NCBI GenBank assembly: GCA_029204225.1 | Contig: CM055102.1 | Location: forward strand, 36,760,585 to 36,824,584 | DNA length: 64,000 bases | Reading direction: 5' to 3' | Source: Diphasiastrum complanatum | Taxonomy: Eukaryota > Streptophyta > Lycopodiopsida > Lycopodiales > Lycopodiaceae | Shown: positions 42,799 through 53,693 of the stretch, piece after piece | Layout: the number at the start of each line of letters is the position of its first letter | Numbering within the stretch: the first letter of the stretch is position 1 | Program-made: the position numbers and the translations under genes | The notes under the pieces: model-generated | The model's database searches: none | The model's input: only the letters and a program-made list of their open reading frames with translations | What the model was told of the DNA's origin: nothing

Positions 42799-44121
42799 GT
42801 GTTGCTAAGGGGACTAGACCCTGCTGGTCATTTATTAGATATTAAAGTTCGAATAGCAGGTGTCAAATTTGTGATCGATTGTGTCATCTTAGACTTACCC
42901 GAAGATGCCAACACTTATAAACTCCTTCTTGGTACACCCTGGCTCCAGATGGCAGGTGTTGTCCAAGATTGGAAGCATAGCAAAATCACCTTTGGCAATC
43001 ACGATAAACGAGTCATTGTTGACTCAACTGGCCATGTCAAGCCTGCTAAAGTTTATGATGATTGTTCATCAACAACATATGACGAATCCGATAGTGTCCC
43101 GATCCAACCCAAAGACCACTGTACGAGATCAACGGGCATAATCAATAGGGGACAAGCACTAGCCACTGTGGACTGTGCTGATTCCAATCGATGTCGTATC
43201 GAAACTGCTGCAGAAGATGTGGATATTATCCCATCTTCTACAAACATTGACACACCCATCATCCCACCTATGATGATTGACCCGAATCCTATAGCTTGGT
43301 GCCCAGGAGAATCTAGTGTCTCTACCGCCCATGTTTCGGAAGAAGGTATTGTTTCCATGGATGATATTGAAATGACGGATAAACATGTACTCCTATATCT
43401 AGATGCCCAACCTCATCCGCCAAAATCAATTACTCAGGAGATCAAGTCACCAGGACCGTTGGCTCATGTCCAACTAACATCCAAAGTACCCAACACACAA
43501 GCATACAAGCCCAAATCCAAAGTGTGTACATGGGATGTATATCCAGACAAAGTCTGGGATACAATCGACGACGATATAATAAGTGAGGCAACAACACCGC
43601 CCACTCAAAAACCACAAAAGCCTCAGTTACAAAAAAATAAAATTATCGATACAAAATTAACCGAGCGTCAAAAACAAATGCGTGAGAAACTTAAACAGCC
43701 AATAAAGCCCTTGTCTAAGAAGCCAAAATCCAAACCATCACACCAAGCTTCCATGTCCAGTAGTGCCTCAACTCAGATGATTCCCAAAGTTCCAAAAAAC
43801 TTTGTGGAACCACCTTTTGATCTTCCACAGAAGTTCAAAGATTTCACACTGGATGACGTTGTTATCCAGCTACCACAGCCACACTGGGAACCTACACCAA
43901 GTTCCAACTCCTTTGAAGGACCTGCTAAGACAATTCCGCTAAACCTTAAAGATCCTGACGAAGAGATAGATCGAATAGTTCATGTTGGTGCACATCTGTC
44001 ATTAGCCCAACTTTCTAATCTGGAAACTCTGCTTCGCAAATACAGGGATGTATTTGCATGGAATTATACAGAAATGAAAGGAATCCCACCTAAAATAGTG
44101 GTCCACAAGATTCCTTTATAA
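42799..44121 (+). pseudogene. gypsy protease C-terminus and linker
   Basis: 440 codons. The start has the retropepsin C-terminal block YKLLLGTPWLQMAG. A long hydrophilic, Pro/Lys-rich linker follows (residues 110-350). The end, LLRKYRDVFAWNYTEMKGIP, is the segment just before gypsy RT. A TAA at 44119 interrupts HKIPL-x-DNAKPARAKPYR. Confidence 0.88.
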
Positions 44122-44125
44122 GACA

Positions 44126-44877
44126 ATGCTAAGCCTGCTAGGGCTAAACCTTATAGATCTAACCCTGTCTATCTCGAGAGAATCGATGAAGATATTAAGA
44201 AATTGCTGGATGCTGGGTTTATTTATGAAGTCCAACATACTGATTGGGTATCACCCATTGTGGATTTACCCAAGAAAAACGGCAAACTTTGTATCTGTGT
44301 CGATCTCAAGAACCTTAATGCGTTTACGAAGAAAGACCATTTTCCCTTGCCTTTAATGACCCAAATCTTAAAGGAAATGGCAGGAGCTGAAGCTTTCAGC
44401 TTCTTGAATGGATTCAGCGGTTATTTCCTTGTTCAAATAGCCCTTGAAGATAAACATGAAACGGCCTTTGCCACAGAGAACGGAGTTTATGCTTATAATG
44501 TTATGCCTTTTGGCTTATGCAACGCCCCTTCAACATTCCAGAGGGTCATGCAACTGGCCTTCCAAGACATGTTACATCGGATTGTGGAGATTTATCTCGA
44601 CGATCTGGGTGTACATTCCTCAGCAGCTACGCACCTTGACGCACAGGAGAAAATCTTCATTCGCTGCCGTAGATTCAAAATTTCACTAAACCCTAATAAA
44701 TGCCAAATATGGGTCACCCATGGGGTCGTACTCGGGCATTTAATTTCAAAGGACGATATTTCTACCGACTTGTCAAAAATCAAGGTTATAGTCGAAATGC
44801 CCTTACCTACAACAGTGAAGGAAGTATATGTCTTCCTCGGTCATACAAATTATTATCGCATCTTTATAATCGACTAG
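44126..44877 (+). pseudogene. gypsy reverse transcriptase
   Basis: RT blocks in order: LLDAGFIYEVQHTDWVSPIV, LCICVDLKNLNAFT, AFATENGVYAYNVMPFGLCN then APSTFQ, and the catalytic EIYLDDLGVHS near 44590. VFLGHTNYYRIF marks its end, followed by TAG. Confidence 0.93.
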
Positions 44878-44907
44878 TCTGGTAAGGCACGCCTCGTTTA
44901 TTTACTT

Positions 44908-45470
44908 GTGGTAGATCCTCGCTGGACCGAAGAACGAATTAAAGCCTTTGAGGAGTTGAAAACAGCCCTTACCATGGCTCCCATACTCCGCTCGCCAGAT
45001 TACACGAAAGAGTTCCATGTGCATATTGGCGCAAGTAAGTTTGCCATTGGAGGTCTTCTTGCACAACCGGACGAGTATGGCAAAGATTTCCCAATACGTT
45101 TCCAGTTCCTAACAACAGACAGACTCAAAGAAGGCCCGAGTACGGCGGCAAAAAATTTTTTTTTGCTAAAAGCAGCGCCCTTTCAGTTAATAGCAGGACA
45201 ATTTTACAAAAGGGGCATTGACGGTATCATTCAACGATGTGCTTATGAATCTGAGATACGACCGATCATATCTCAGGCTCATGAGGGCATTGGTGGTGGC
45301 CACTTCTCTGCTGAAAACCACAGCTAAGATTATTCTATGAGCAGGATTGTGGTGGCCATCTTTGTTTAAGGACACATTTGTTGTCATTAAAGCATGTGAT
45401 GTCTGTCAATGAGCCCGATAACTCCAAGGCCCAATTGCCAGACACGACACGGGCGCAGCCGAGCCGTCAA
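44908..45470 (+). pseudogene. gypsy RNase H and integrase zinc region
   Basis: WTEERIKAFEELKTALTMAP, HVHIGASKFAIGGLLAQPDE (RNase H), then FYKRGIDGIIQRCAYESE and AHEGIGGGHFSAE, the start of the H2C2 zinc domain. Further pieces (CDVC in shifted frame) end near 45420. The integrase core is missing. Confidence 0.85.
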
Positions 45471-45496
45471 CAAGCGAGCGGGCCAAGGACAAAGAT

Positions 45497-46265
45497 ATGG
45501 GCACCAAGGCCCTGGATGATTACCTGGCGAGGCCACCACAACCGCGTAGGACAGCTTCTCCTACCAGGCCCAGGGGGAAAATGGCGGATACCAAAGAATC
45601 AGAAAGATTCGAGAGGAAATACTCTCCCAACATGAGGGGAGGCAAAGACGAGATAGATTTGAGCCAATACTCCACCAGGGCCGAGATCATTGCGGCATTA
45701 CAACCACAATCATAATGGTGTAATAAGGTCCTAAAGGATAGTAGGTGGCTCCAGGAGTACCTGAAGGCACCGACATGGAAGCAAGTAGATCCATTTTATA
45801 TGCCGCTCAAATGCAGAAATCCACGGCTGGCAGAAAAGCCATGGGTGGAGTTGGTGAACTGGCCAGTAATTCCGAGAATTTCAGAGAGAATCTCTCCGGA
45901 TGATCTGAGGTTGTAGTTACTCGATTTTGGGCACAAATACAAAACAAGTGCCAATCTATGCGTGCAAGAAAGTGCCAAATACTGTCGATCTATGGCCTTT
46001 TTGATGCAGCAAGATTGTTTTTGGGATTGAGGTTTAGATATAATCAAGATCAATCCCAATGTAGCCCTCCAGTTAGAAGAAGACCATGAGATGATGGCTC
46101 GACTATACTACAGAGCGGCCTTCATGTCGTCACGATATGTGACCATGGTGGTGGAAGACTGGCAGGAATTGGGCTTTATTGAAAAGATAAGAGAGTACTT
46201 GGGGCCACTCACTTTGGAAGTAAGCTCCGCTTCCAAGTATTTGAAGCCCTGGGGCGAAAGATGAG
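45497..46265 (+). pseudogene. unidentified coding remnants
   Basis: Not recognised. A 72-codon frame at 45497 (LDDYLARPPQPRRTASPTRP) ends at a stop. Other frames then carry PWVELVNWPVIPRISERISP, ALQLEEDHEMMARLYYRAAF and VVEDWQELGFIEKIREYLGP. The low-stop composition and Trp/Arg-rich character suggest decayed protein sequence, perhaps a retroelement ORF. No domain is evident. Confidence 0.4.
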
Positions 46266-46299
46266 CGAGCAAAAACAAACGGCACGATGGCTAGGCGAG

Positions 46300-47550
46300 C
46301 AGGACTCGCAAGAGATTCTCAAGAGGGCTAGAATGTAGCGGCCATTGAGAGACCTTCATTTTTTGAGAAATAGTTTGCAGATAATAAGCACCTGGTTTTA
46401 CGAAAGCGAACGAAGACCACGCTTTTCCAAGTGTCGAGCAGAACGACATCACCTGTGTTGCAGTGGGTCCTGCAACAGATTAGGGGTGGATAATGTTAGC
46501 GGATTCCAGAGAGATTGGATTAGCTTTGTAGAGCACGCGGTTTTGTCCGCTATTGTCTTGTGTTCAACAACATTATTGACATGTATATTTTGTTATATTT
46601 AATCTGATAACAACTCTGTCTTGTTCTGCGTTCAAATTTGTCTCCATATTGCTATGTTTTTCTACATTCTGTCTGACTCTCATATTGCTCAATCTGGTAA
46701 CCTGTTCTTAGCGAATTATTATTAGTCTAGCTGTTGGCAACTAATATTTAGTCTTGCCTTTTGCGATTGATTATCAGTCTAGCTCAGTCTAGCTCTAAGC
46801 GAATCATTCGCGAGCAATAATTTGTCTAGCTGTTCGCGACAAATTATCCTTCTGATGTTTTGTTGTTTAATGTTTGGCTACATAATCAGATCGACCGTGA
46901 TTTCTATCACTTATGTTCTGTTCGTTTCTGATAGGCGTAGTCATACTTAGGGAAAGAGTAATATAGCTCATTCCGCAGCGCACGAACACTTTTCATTCGA
47001 GTTCGTTTTTTGTTCGAGTTTCGAGTTCACTTCTTTTTGTGTTCGTTTCTTTTTTAGCTATTTTAGTTTCTCACACTCACACACCCTCTTTCACAGATTT
47101 AGTGAGCTATAATATCAAGTGGAGAAACTGTGGATCCTTTCACTGCTCCTCTTTTGGATATCGGAGCATTTTCGGTAGGGAGAACAATATGTAGATGAAA
47201 CAGAGACATCTCCACAAATATTACTTGACAGATCGAAAAAAATCAGATACTCTTCTTCTTCCATGGCGTACCGAGATTCTATGTTTCTTCTCTCGCTAGT
47301 TTAAACGAGGGACACAATCTCAATTTTGAATTTGAAAAGTTAGTTAATGAGCGTCATAGGTTCTTGAAGTCGTCGTAGTTGCGTTATCATAGTCTCATGT
47401 TAACTACACATTATTGGTAAGGTTAAGCTAAACTGGACCTGAAAGTCCACATATTTCCAAAATTTATCAATTTTTTTGGTCCTACGTGGCATTCCTTAGA
47501 CCACCCTTTTGGAGTTTGTAACTCCTCTAATGTATGGCTTGAAATAATGT
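46300..47550. other. intergenic, unassigned
   Basis: No gene recognised. T-rich sequence with short repeats (TAGTCTAGCTGTT, TCGCGA(C/G)) at 46720-46860 resembling decayed LTR sequence. Confidence 0.4.
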
Positions 47551-47559
47551 CCTTGCCAT

Positions 47560-48055
47560 AATTTTATGATCATTTTATCGGGTAAAGGTCGTTAAAAGAC
47601 CACTTCCCAATATTTAGAATGTTATTTTCAACAATTGGCATGTTTGTATTTGTCCATTTTATGTAGGCAACAATAATAGACTTGATATATCACTTTTTTG
47701 GAAACATAGCAACCTCTCATTGCCATAATTTTTGTTGTTTTATGGGGTGTAAAGGTCACCAAAAGACTATTTCCCAATATTCAAAATGTTATTTTCAACA
47801 AATCACATGTTTGTATTTGTCGATTTTTTACATGCAACAATAATAGACTTGTAATAGACGACATGATATTAGCTTTTTGCAAAATGTAGCAACCTCTCCT
47901 TAATTTTACCACCATTTTATCAAATGTAAAGGTCCCTATAAAGACCAATTTCCAATAATTTAATGCTATTTTCAGCAATTACCCTTTTTGTATTTGTCGA
48001 TTTTTTATAAGCAGCAATAAGAGATTTGACATATCAACTTTTGCAAAACATTAAG
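47560..48055. repeat. three tandem copies of a ~170-bp satellite-like unit
   Basis: The anchor TAAAGGTC occurs at 47584, 47751 and 47928 (spacing 167 and 177). Each unit also has AATGTTATTTTCA(G/A)CAA and TTTGTATTTGTC(C/G)ATTTT. Copies are about 75-80% alike. Confidence 0.88.
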
Positions 48056-48495
48056 GATCCCTTAGAAAAGACTTACTTCATCATATGGTTTTATGTTTTT
48101 GCCTCTAAGTCAACAAATTATTGACTATTTTCTATTGATAACAATGCAAGATTAAAGTTTTGAACAATGTCTTTATTTGCTAATGCTGATTTCTTATTTA
48201 ATTTTACACGTGAATAGTAATATACAACAAAAAGTGATGTGATCAAGGCTAGGAATTTGACTTGTATATGACCTTTCGGATTAAAAGGCTCCTTTCAAAT
48301 TTAACTTTCACGTGGTGTTATATTGTGTAAGAAGATATTGTTCATTGCAATAAAACAGATTATCCTTGATTTTATTAAAAATGATGGAAAAACCCATGAT
48401 CAAACAAGAAGATTAAAATATTTAAAATAAAATACCGTAGAACAGCAGAAATGAATTAAGCTACCTAAAAGCTAAGTAAAACTTAGAATAGTAAG

Positions 48496-48585
48496 CTAAT
48501 TACTTAAAACCAATTGTCCAATGTAAGTCAGAAATTAAATATCAAACTAATTACTCAAAACCAACTGCCTGATGTAAATCACTAA
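48496..48585. repeat. 50-bp tandem repeat at 3' end of the non-LTR element
   Basis: CTAATTACTTAAAACCAATTG (48496) and CTAATTACTCAAAACCAACTG (48546). The second copy overlaps the last codons and stop of the minus-strand RLE ORF, so the repeat is part of the element's 3' end. Confidence 0.8.
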
Positions 48586-49303
48586 CTAAAATAGATCCAG
48601 TAATAGGTAATGTAGGAAGCTTTGAAGTAGCCGCTCCTGCAAACTGAGCTCGTCGAAGAATTGAAATTGCCTGTGAACGTTGTAATGCTATAGAAATACG
48701 CTGGCGGTAGAAAGAAATAATGACGGAAGGTAGGGTAATGCTTTGTCCTTGGCGTTTCACCGTAAGCTCTGCACATAAAGATAAAAAATCATTAATTTTT
48801 TTGTAAAGACAACCATAAGTTTCCAAGGCAAAGGGGATGAAATCTTCACCGGGTGCACAATCATTATAATCTCCTTCCTTTTCTTGAGCTGCTTGAGATG
48901 CAGCGGCCCCTTGCATGGTGGAAGAATGACGAAGAAGGTCCTGACGAGAGAGATCAACAATTACAACATCTCCCAGAGTACAAATTCCATCACGTGAGAG
49001 ACCAAGGTCAACTCGTCGTCGGATAGATTGCGATGAAGGCCCTGATAAAATATGTGTATGTTCTCGAACAACATGAAAGCCACTATCATGAGCAATAGCA
49101 GCCAGGACATCACAAATGGAATCATGTGAAACAATACGTTCTCCACCTGATGGACAACGCATAAGATGAGTACCCAAGGAATCCAATACATGCCCACATG
49201 AACACTTAGAGATACCAATTAACATTGGATGTGGAAGTCCCAATCTAGTTCGAAGGGCAGTTATAAACAAGTCATTATTGAGTCTCAAGAACTGGACGTG
49301 CAA
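48551..49303 (-). pseudogene. zinc knuckle and restriction-like endonuclease domain
   Basis: 250 residues, uninterrupted. Cys34, Cys36, His46 and Cys50 (SKCSCGHVLDSLGTHLMRCP) form a CCHC-like knuckle. Asp99 (RRRVDLGL), Asp112 and Asp117 (LGDVVIVDL), then a Lys-Glu-Gly-Asp-Tyr stretch and FIPFALETYG fit a PD-(D/E)xK nuclease of the kind found in R2-type retrotransposons. Ends GSILVSDLHQAVGFE before TAA. The assignment rests on motif spacing, not on a profile search. Confidence 0.75.
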
Positions 49304-49588
49304 CCAACCAAGCCCCTGCTTCTGGACCAGACAAGATAGAAGACGAGCTCGAACAACATTAGAAGGTGAATCTATGATAAGTTAACCGAATGAGTAAGAG
49401 TGAAGATGCTCCATAATAGTCTTCTGAAAAACTCGTTCTTGATCTGTCACCAAAGATTCAAAGGGAGGCACAAAAGGCTGTACAAGTGGTGGAAGTAAAT
49501 CTCGAGTAGTGCGTAGAGCTTGTTGAAATGCAAAATTGCCAGTCTCCACATGAGCTACCGTATCAAAAAGAAGAGGCTGGTTACCCTG

Positions 49589-50167
49589 CTAAAACTTGGA
49601 GACTAGTGCAGAGGCAACAAGAGCCCAACTTCCGAGAAAAGCAACTAGTGTAATGCAAGCTGTAGATACAAGGCCAACACCACCAGAGGAAGCAGGAAGA
49701 GAAATTTGCCACTTAGAATACTGACCTTCACAAGTGTCAAAGGTTCTTGGCCCCAAAAGACGACCAAATACGCCCAATAAAGTAGCATCAAAATCCCGAA
49801 GTAAGGATATTATATCAAGTGAAGGAGATACGCAACGTAGACGATAACTAGGACGTTGAGCAAAGCATTGAGTGAGAATTCCAAATGCAACTTGAGAATT
49901 TCCAAGCTTTGGCAACATATCAGAATGTCGAGCAAATCCATCCAGAGCTTCCCGCATAAATGAATTGACATATCCAGAAGAACCAATGGGAACACCCAAA
50001 GCCTTAATCCCAAACTGAGGAGTAATGAAACCTTTAGGTAAGGAGATATCTACTGGAAGGCCTTTTGGGCACCAAGCAACGCACTTATCCTTATTCACTG
50101 TAAGCCCAATAGAAGAAAGTTGAGCTGAGAAATGCAAAAAAGCAGGGACGACTTCACTTGCAAGCAC
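49589..50167 (-). pseudogene. RT thumb and linker of RLE-type element
   Basis: Continues the RT after a frame change: AQLSSIGLTVNKDKCVAWCP, FGIKALGVPIGSSGYVNSFM, LPKLGNSQVAFGILTQCFAQ and WQISLPASSGGVGLVSTACI, ending at a TAG at 49589. LGVPIGS and LP-x-SSGGVGL are typical of the region after the catalytic core in non-LTR RTs. Confidence 0.82.
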
Positions 50168-50873
50168 ACAATATGAGTATCATCTGCAATAGAGGGAAAT
50201 AGACAGGACTGAAAAGCTGAAGCTGTAGCACACGATGCGCGATAATGTGCCAAAGCAAAGAGAGGACCACCCAAAGGATCCCCTTGTCGAGTTCCTTCAG
50301 CAGAAGAAATGACGGTAACATCACCAACATGAGAAGCATGATTAAAGTATAAAGGAGAACTTTTTGAATAGAAGCTCCGCACAAAAGGAATGAGCATGGC
50401 AAGTGTATTTTGAGCACCACAAAGTTCTTGAAAGATAGCCGCCCGAGAAACTGAGTTAAAAGCATTAGCAACATCAATTTGCAATACTACCCAGTCAGGA
50501 TGAATATCCAAAATAGCGCGTAAAGCATGAACAACTGTCTCACAACCGCCAGAAGTAGCACACCCAAATTGAAATGGAAAAAGATGAGCATGAAATGCTT
50601 CTCGAAACTGGAAACAGAGTGCCCTTGCCACCAACCTGTATAAACATTCCCCCACTTGAAGAGAAGATCAAAGCTACTAGCAGAATCTTCTGGTGAAAAA
50701 CAATCACGTAGATGTTCAAAAACCATTCCCGAAGGTCCATCGACTGAGAGGCAAGGACTACGCAGAAAAGCTTTCATAAAATGAGCTTCTGCAAGTTGAA
50801 GATCATAGTCAGGCTGAAAGTCTTCCACAAATAAAGGAGGAGTATCACTAGCATGGGGATGAAGTTGTTCCAA
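50095..50873 (-). pseudogene. reverse transcriptase of RLE-type element
   Basis: Motifs in order: SVDGPSGMVFEHLRD, LVARALCFQFRE, PFQFGCATSGGCETVVHALR, then the first catalytic Asp in VVLQIDVANAFNSVSR, TRQGDPLGGPLFALAHY, and the catalytic IADDTHIV. The FADD-type box has Ala-Asp-Asp. One frameshift near 50640 splits it. Confidence 0.88.
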
Positions 50874-50876
50874 AGC

Positions 50877-51239
50877 CTAAATAGTTGTAGAAGAAGGTGC
50901 TACCGAAATTGATGGAGCAAGAGCATGTGCAGCCCGAGAAAATTCACCAGCTTGTCCAAGCAAAACACAATGACGTAGACAACTATGAAAAGGAATGGAA
51001 CCCAAGTCGGAGCCTGAATTAAACTCATGTTTTGCTACAAGTGCATTGCAACGAACAAAAAGTTCCTCTTGCAAATTTTCCCAATCACCTGACATGAAAC
51101 GCCGAATTCTGTTACGTGTTTCCCAATGACCTGCTTCACCACCTCTTGGAGGAAGAGGCAAACACCAAAGGGGAAAGAGTAAATAAATATGCCAAGCCGT
51201 GATATCAGAAGGGTTGGTAGCTAAACGGGTCAAAGGTAG
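50877..51239 (-). pseudogene. pre-RT region of RLE-type element
   Basis: The minus frame reads TRLATNPSDITAWHIYLLFP, RGGEAGHWETRNRIRRFMSG and LRHCVLLGQAGEFSRAAHAL. This W/L/R-rich region precedes the RT in the same orientation. An in-frame TAG separates it from the RT frame that follows. Confidence 0.65.
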
Positions 51240-51761
51240 TCAAAGAGCTCTTTGAACGTCAAGACGAAGGGCCTTAGGAATGCGGGCATAAAGGCGTGGT
51301 CGAGGAAAACCAAGATAAAAGGAGCCCAAAATATCAAGATTGCGAGCCCAAGCCCAACTTGAGTCGGGAGGAGAAAATGGAGCAGGATGAGGGGTTTGGG
51401 CTGATTCTAAAAGGAAAGCTCGTTGAAAGGCACTACAAGCATTTTTGATGCCTGGAAAAGCCCGCACCCAACATATATAAACGTCCGCAACTCGGACAAG
51501 GTACACGAGAGGGATGAGGCATAGGATTCTGCGAGGATGACGAAGGAGAAGAAGAAACAACAGAACGAATATGTGGTGGGCGATACGGTGCAGACGAAGG
51601 AAGAGATGCATGAAGAGGTGATTTATGGTGAGGATGATTAGAGGGAGGTGGGGATGGAAGAGATGGTGAAGCAGGTCTCTTTTTGTCTTGTTTTGCACTT
51701 TGATCCATACTGTGAATGTTCGCATTGCCATCATCCATAGCAAATACTTGAGATAACCCAA
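51240..51761 (-). pseudogene. N-terminal region with zinc finger, RLE-type element
   Basis: Two overlapping minus frames. One (ATG at 51738) is Ser/Pro/His-rich and ends VPCPSCGRLYMLGAGFSRHQ then KCL, a zinc-finger pattern as in the N-terminus of R2-type proteins. After a frameshift the other frame continues CSAFQRAFLLES and PRPRLYARIPKALRLDVQ to a TGA at 51240. The low-complexity head is probably unstructured. Confidence 0.7.
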
Positions 51762-51839
51762 ATAGAAGTCTTGAGAATGTAATTAGGATCTGATAAGCAA
51801 ACTTGAAAGTCTGCTTGTAAATCTACTCACTAGAATGGG

Positions 51840-51860
51840 TTTTTTTTTTTTTTTTTTTTT
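51840..51860. repeat. poly-T tract
   Basis: About 21 consecutive T on the plus strand, just upstream (5') of the minus-strand RLE element. It may be the poly-A tail of another insertion. Confidence 0.95.
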
Positions 51861-51889
51861 CCCTTCGAACTTGCTGAAGCTAACCTCTA

Positions 51890-52030
51890 AACTGATCCCT
51901 GATGAGAAAGAGATGGTTGTGCCACGAAACTTGTTTCTTTGTGTGCAACGAAACTATGTGCCTGCATGTATAGCACCTCTAAACTGATCGCTGATGACAG
52001 AGAAATGGTTGTGCCATGAAACTGCTGGTA
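51890..52030. repeat. 45-bp direct repeat pair
   Basis: AACTGATCCCTGATGAGAAA(...)GGTTGTGCCACGAAAC near 51890 and AACTGATCGCTGATGACAGA(...)GGTTGTGCCATGAAAC near 51978, 88 bp apart. Confidence 0.85.
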
Positions 52031-52581
52031 GTAAAGGTATGATTTAAATTTTTTGTTGAGAACAACTGAGGGCACCCTGGATGGACATAGCCATGAAGAC
52101 CAAATTTGTTTTGAGCATCAAAAACAAGGAGTTGCAGCTAGGTGTTGTTGCCTTAATGAGCGCCAAGCTAGCATCAACTACGTGATCACTAATGAGAGTA
52201 AGTCAATCTTGATGGGACATGGATCTACATATTCCTAATCATGCAAGACATGACAACTTCCAGTCGTCCTCATCCAAGGATGAAGCACGCCTTTGAGAGC
52301 TAGCTGCAAGCACACCATCTCACCATCTCTGGCAACCTCAAGGCACTACCAAACACCACAATGTCATGCTACTACAATCAAAAGTTTACTATCATCAATT
52401 TGTAGGAAAGTCATCTGTGTGTAGAAGAATCATAAGGAATTTTAAAACACATCAAGGGAGTGACATAGGACGAAAACAAGTTAAAGTGAGTATTATGTTG
52501 CTTGTCAAACTGATTCAAAGAGTCGATGAACTGCAGTTTGCAAAACAACATTATCAAGAATCCTTATGAAAAGCTTCACCC

Positions 52582-52680
52582 AATTCAATATGTGCCAGTG
52601 AGAATTGGAAATCATGGATCATTTAGTGGCAATTCACTATGTGCCAGTGAGAATTGGAAATCATGGATCATTTAGTGGCA
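52582..52680. repeat. 49-bp tandem duplication
   Basis: AATATGTGCCAGTGAGAATT and the following GGAAATCATGGATCATTTAG are repeated with a period of 49 bp and almost no change. Confidence 0.92.
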
Positions 52681-52938
52681 GCACACAATTTTAATGTGAA
52701 GCTTCACCTATGTGTGTTCATCTGACGTCTCATTCTAGATAAGTGGCAAAGAGCTGCAAAAAAGTGCTATGAGATTGAGTCTGCCAAGTAAGCAGAATCA
52801 TGAACTGGTTTCTATTTTAGTTGCCATTTATGAATTAATGTTGCATCATCTGCCTTCTAGCTTTTGTTATAAACACCTCAGTGCGTTCGTGCAAATCATC
52901 CAATTCTTGTTTTACCAAGTCATCAAATAGGAGAGCGC

Positions 52939-53165
52939 ATGGCCTTGGCGATTGACACAATATCTGGAACTTTTCGTCTTCTATCTTGTGCTGGTCCAAG
53001 TGCAGGGGCTTGGTTGGTTGCATGTCCAGTTCTTCCACTATTGAGACTCAATAATGACTTGTTTATAACTGCCCTTCTTCGAACCAGATTGGGACTTCCA
53101 CATCCAATGTTAATTGGTATCTCTAAGTGTTCATATGGGCATGTATTGGATTCCTTGGGTAGAGT
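52939..53165 (+). pseudogene. second, partial RLE-type element copy
   Basis: The plus frame reads ACPVLPLLRLNNDLFITALL, RTRLGLPHPMLIGISKCSYG and HVLDSLG, the same protein segment as 49290-49160 on the minus strand. The second Cys of the knuckle is Tyr. It ends abruptly after DSLG. It lies 480 bp upstream of the BPM TATA box, in inverted orientation to the main copy. Confidence 0.88.
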
Positions 53166-53170
53166 TGTTT

Positions 53171-53640
53171 ATTGCCACCAAGATGTCGCAAGATATCCCG
53201 ACTTTTGTGTATGCCCCAAAAGTGACTTGAATTGTTATGCATGTTGTATATATAGTCTAGTCTTGTTTAAACAAGCTAGCTAATATTGTTAGAGGAGAAA
53301 AAGGAAGAGATTCTAAACCTAATCCTTTATTATGCTTTGTATCAGGAGAGGGAAATTTTAAAATCTTGACCTAAATTTGGAATTTGATTTCTAGAATCTA
53401 CTTTTCAGATTGAAGGGTGATATTTTAGTTTGCCTTTAGATTAACACTTTCCTAAAAAAGGAAAATGACTTTCAAATAGCAGTTTGCAGAATTGTTTGGA
53501 TTTCTTTGCAGGCCCAAATGCGAACAAGGCCAAATGCCAACAAGGCTTGGCCCCGGTCACCGGAATGGCGGTGGCAATAATGCGTGCAGTGACCAAGCGG
53601 TAATGAACTGCGGCAGAAGTTTCTTTTGAGCAAGCAAGGC
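53171..53640. other. BPM upstream region
   Basis: No coding region. Probably the distal promoter of the BPM gene. Confidence 0.5.
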
Positions 53641-53648
53641 CTATAAAA
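53641..53648 (+). promoter_or_regulatory. TATA box of the BPM gene
   Basis: CTATAAAA lies 390 bp upstream of the ATG and is followed within about 25 bp by a purine-rich (GA)n leader (53668-53693), common in plant 5'UTRs. The TATA assignment is by motif and position only. Confidence 0.6.
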
Positions 53649-53667
53649 CGGAACACACACTCTCAGA

Positions 53668-53693
53668 AAGAGAGAGACAGAGAGAGAGAGAGA
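53668..53693 (+). repeat. GA-rich 5'UTR tract of BPM
   Basis: Purine run AGAAAGAGAGAGACAGAGAG and on, directly downstream of the TATA box. Confidence 0.8.

Larger units (their letters stand above)
42241..45470 (+). mobile_element. gypsy retrotransposon pol, decayed
   Basis: A primer-site-like TTGGCGCCAGCTGG (42240) is followed by protease C-terminus, a long linker, RT, RNase H and integrase zinc region in order. It lies 5' of NDUFAF5 in intergenic DNA. One stop in the protease-RT frame (44119) and several later breaks. TGGCGCC-primed gypsy elements are common in the Tat/Athila group; that placement is inference. Confidence 0.85.
48496..51790 (-). mobile_element. non-LTR retrotransposon with restriction-like endonuclease (R2-like layout)
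   Basis: One minus-strand coding region, broken by a few frameshifts. It has an N-terminal C2HC/C2H2-type zinc finger (CPSC-x10-H-x3-C near 51435-51500), reverse transcriptase (50.1-50.9 kb), a thumb/linker region (49.6-50.1 kb), a Cys-x-Cys-x9-His-x3-Cys knuckle and a PD-(D/E)xK-like domain at the C-terminus (48.6-49.3 kb). This is the domain order of R2/NeSL-type elements and differs from plant L1 and RTE LINEs, which use an N-terminal AP endonuclease. Confidence 0.82.

Noticed and set aside
42799-44121. 440-codon ORF as a host gene
   Set aside because: It has the retropepsin end TPWLQMAG and the pre-RT block VFAWNYTEMKGIP, and leads into a gypsy RT.
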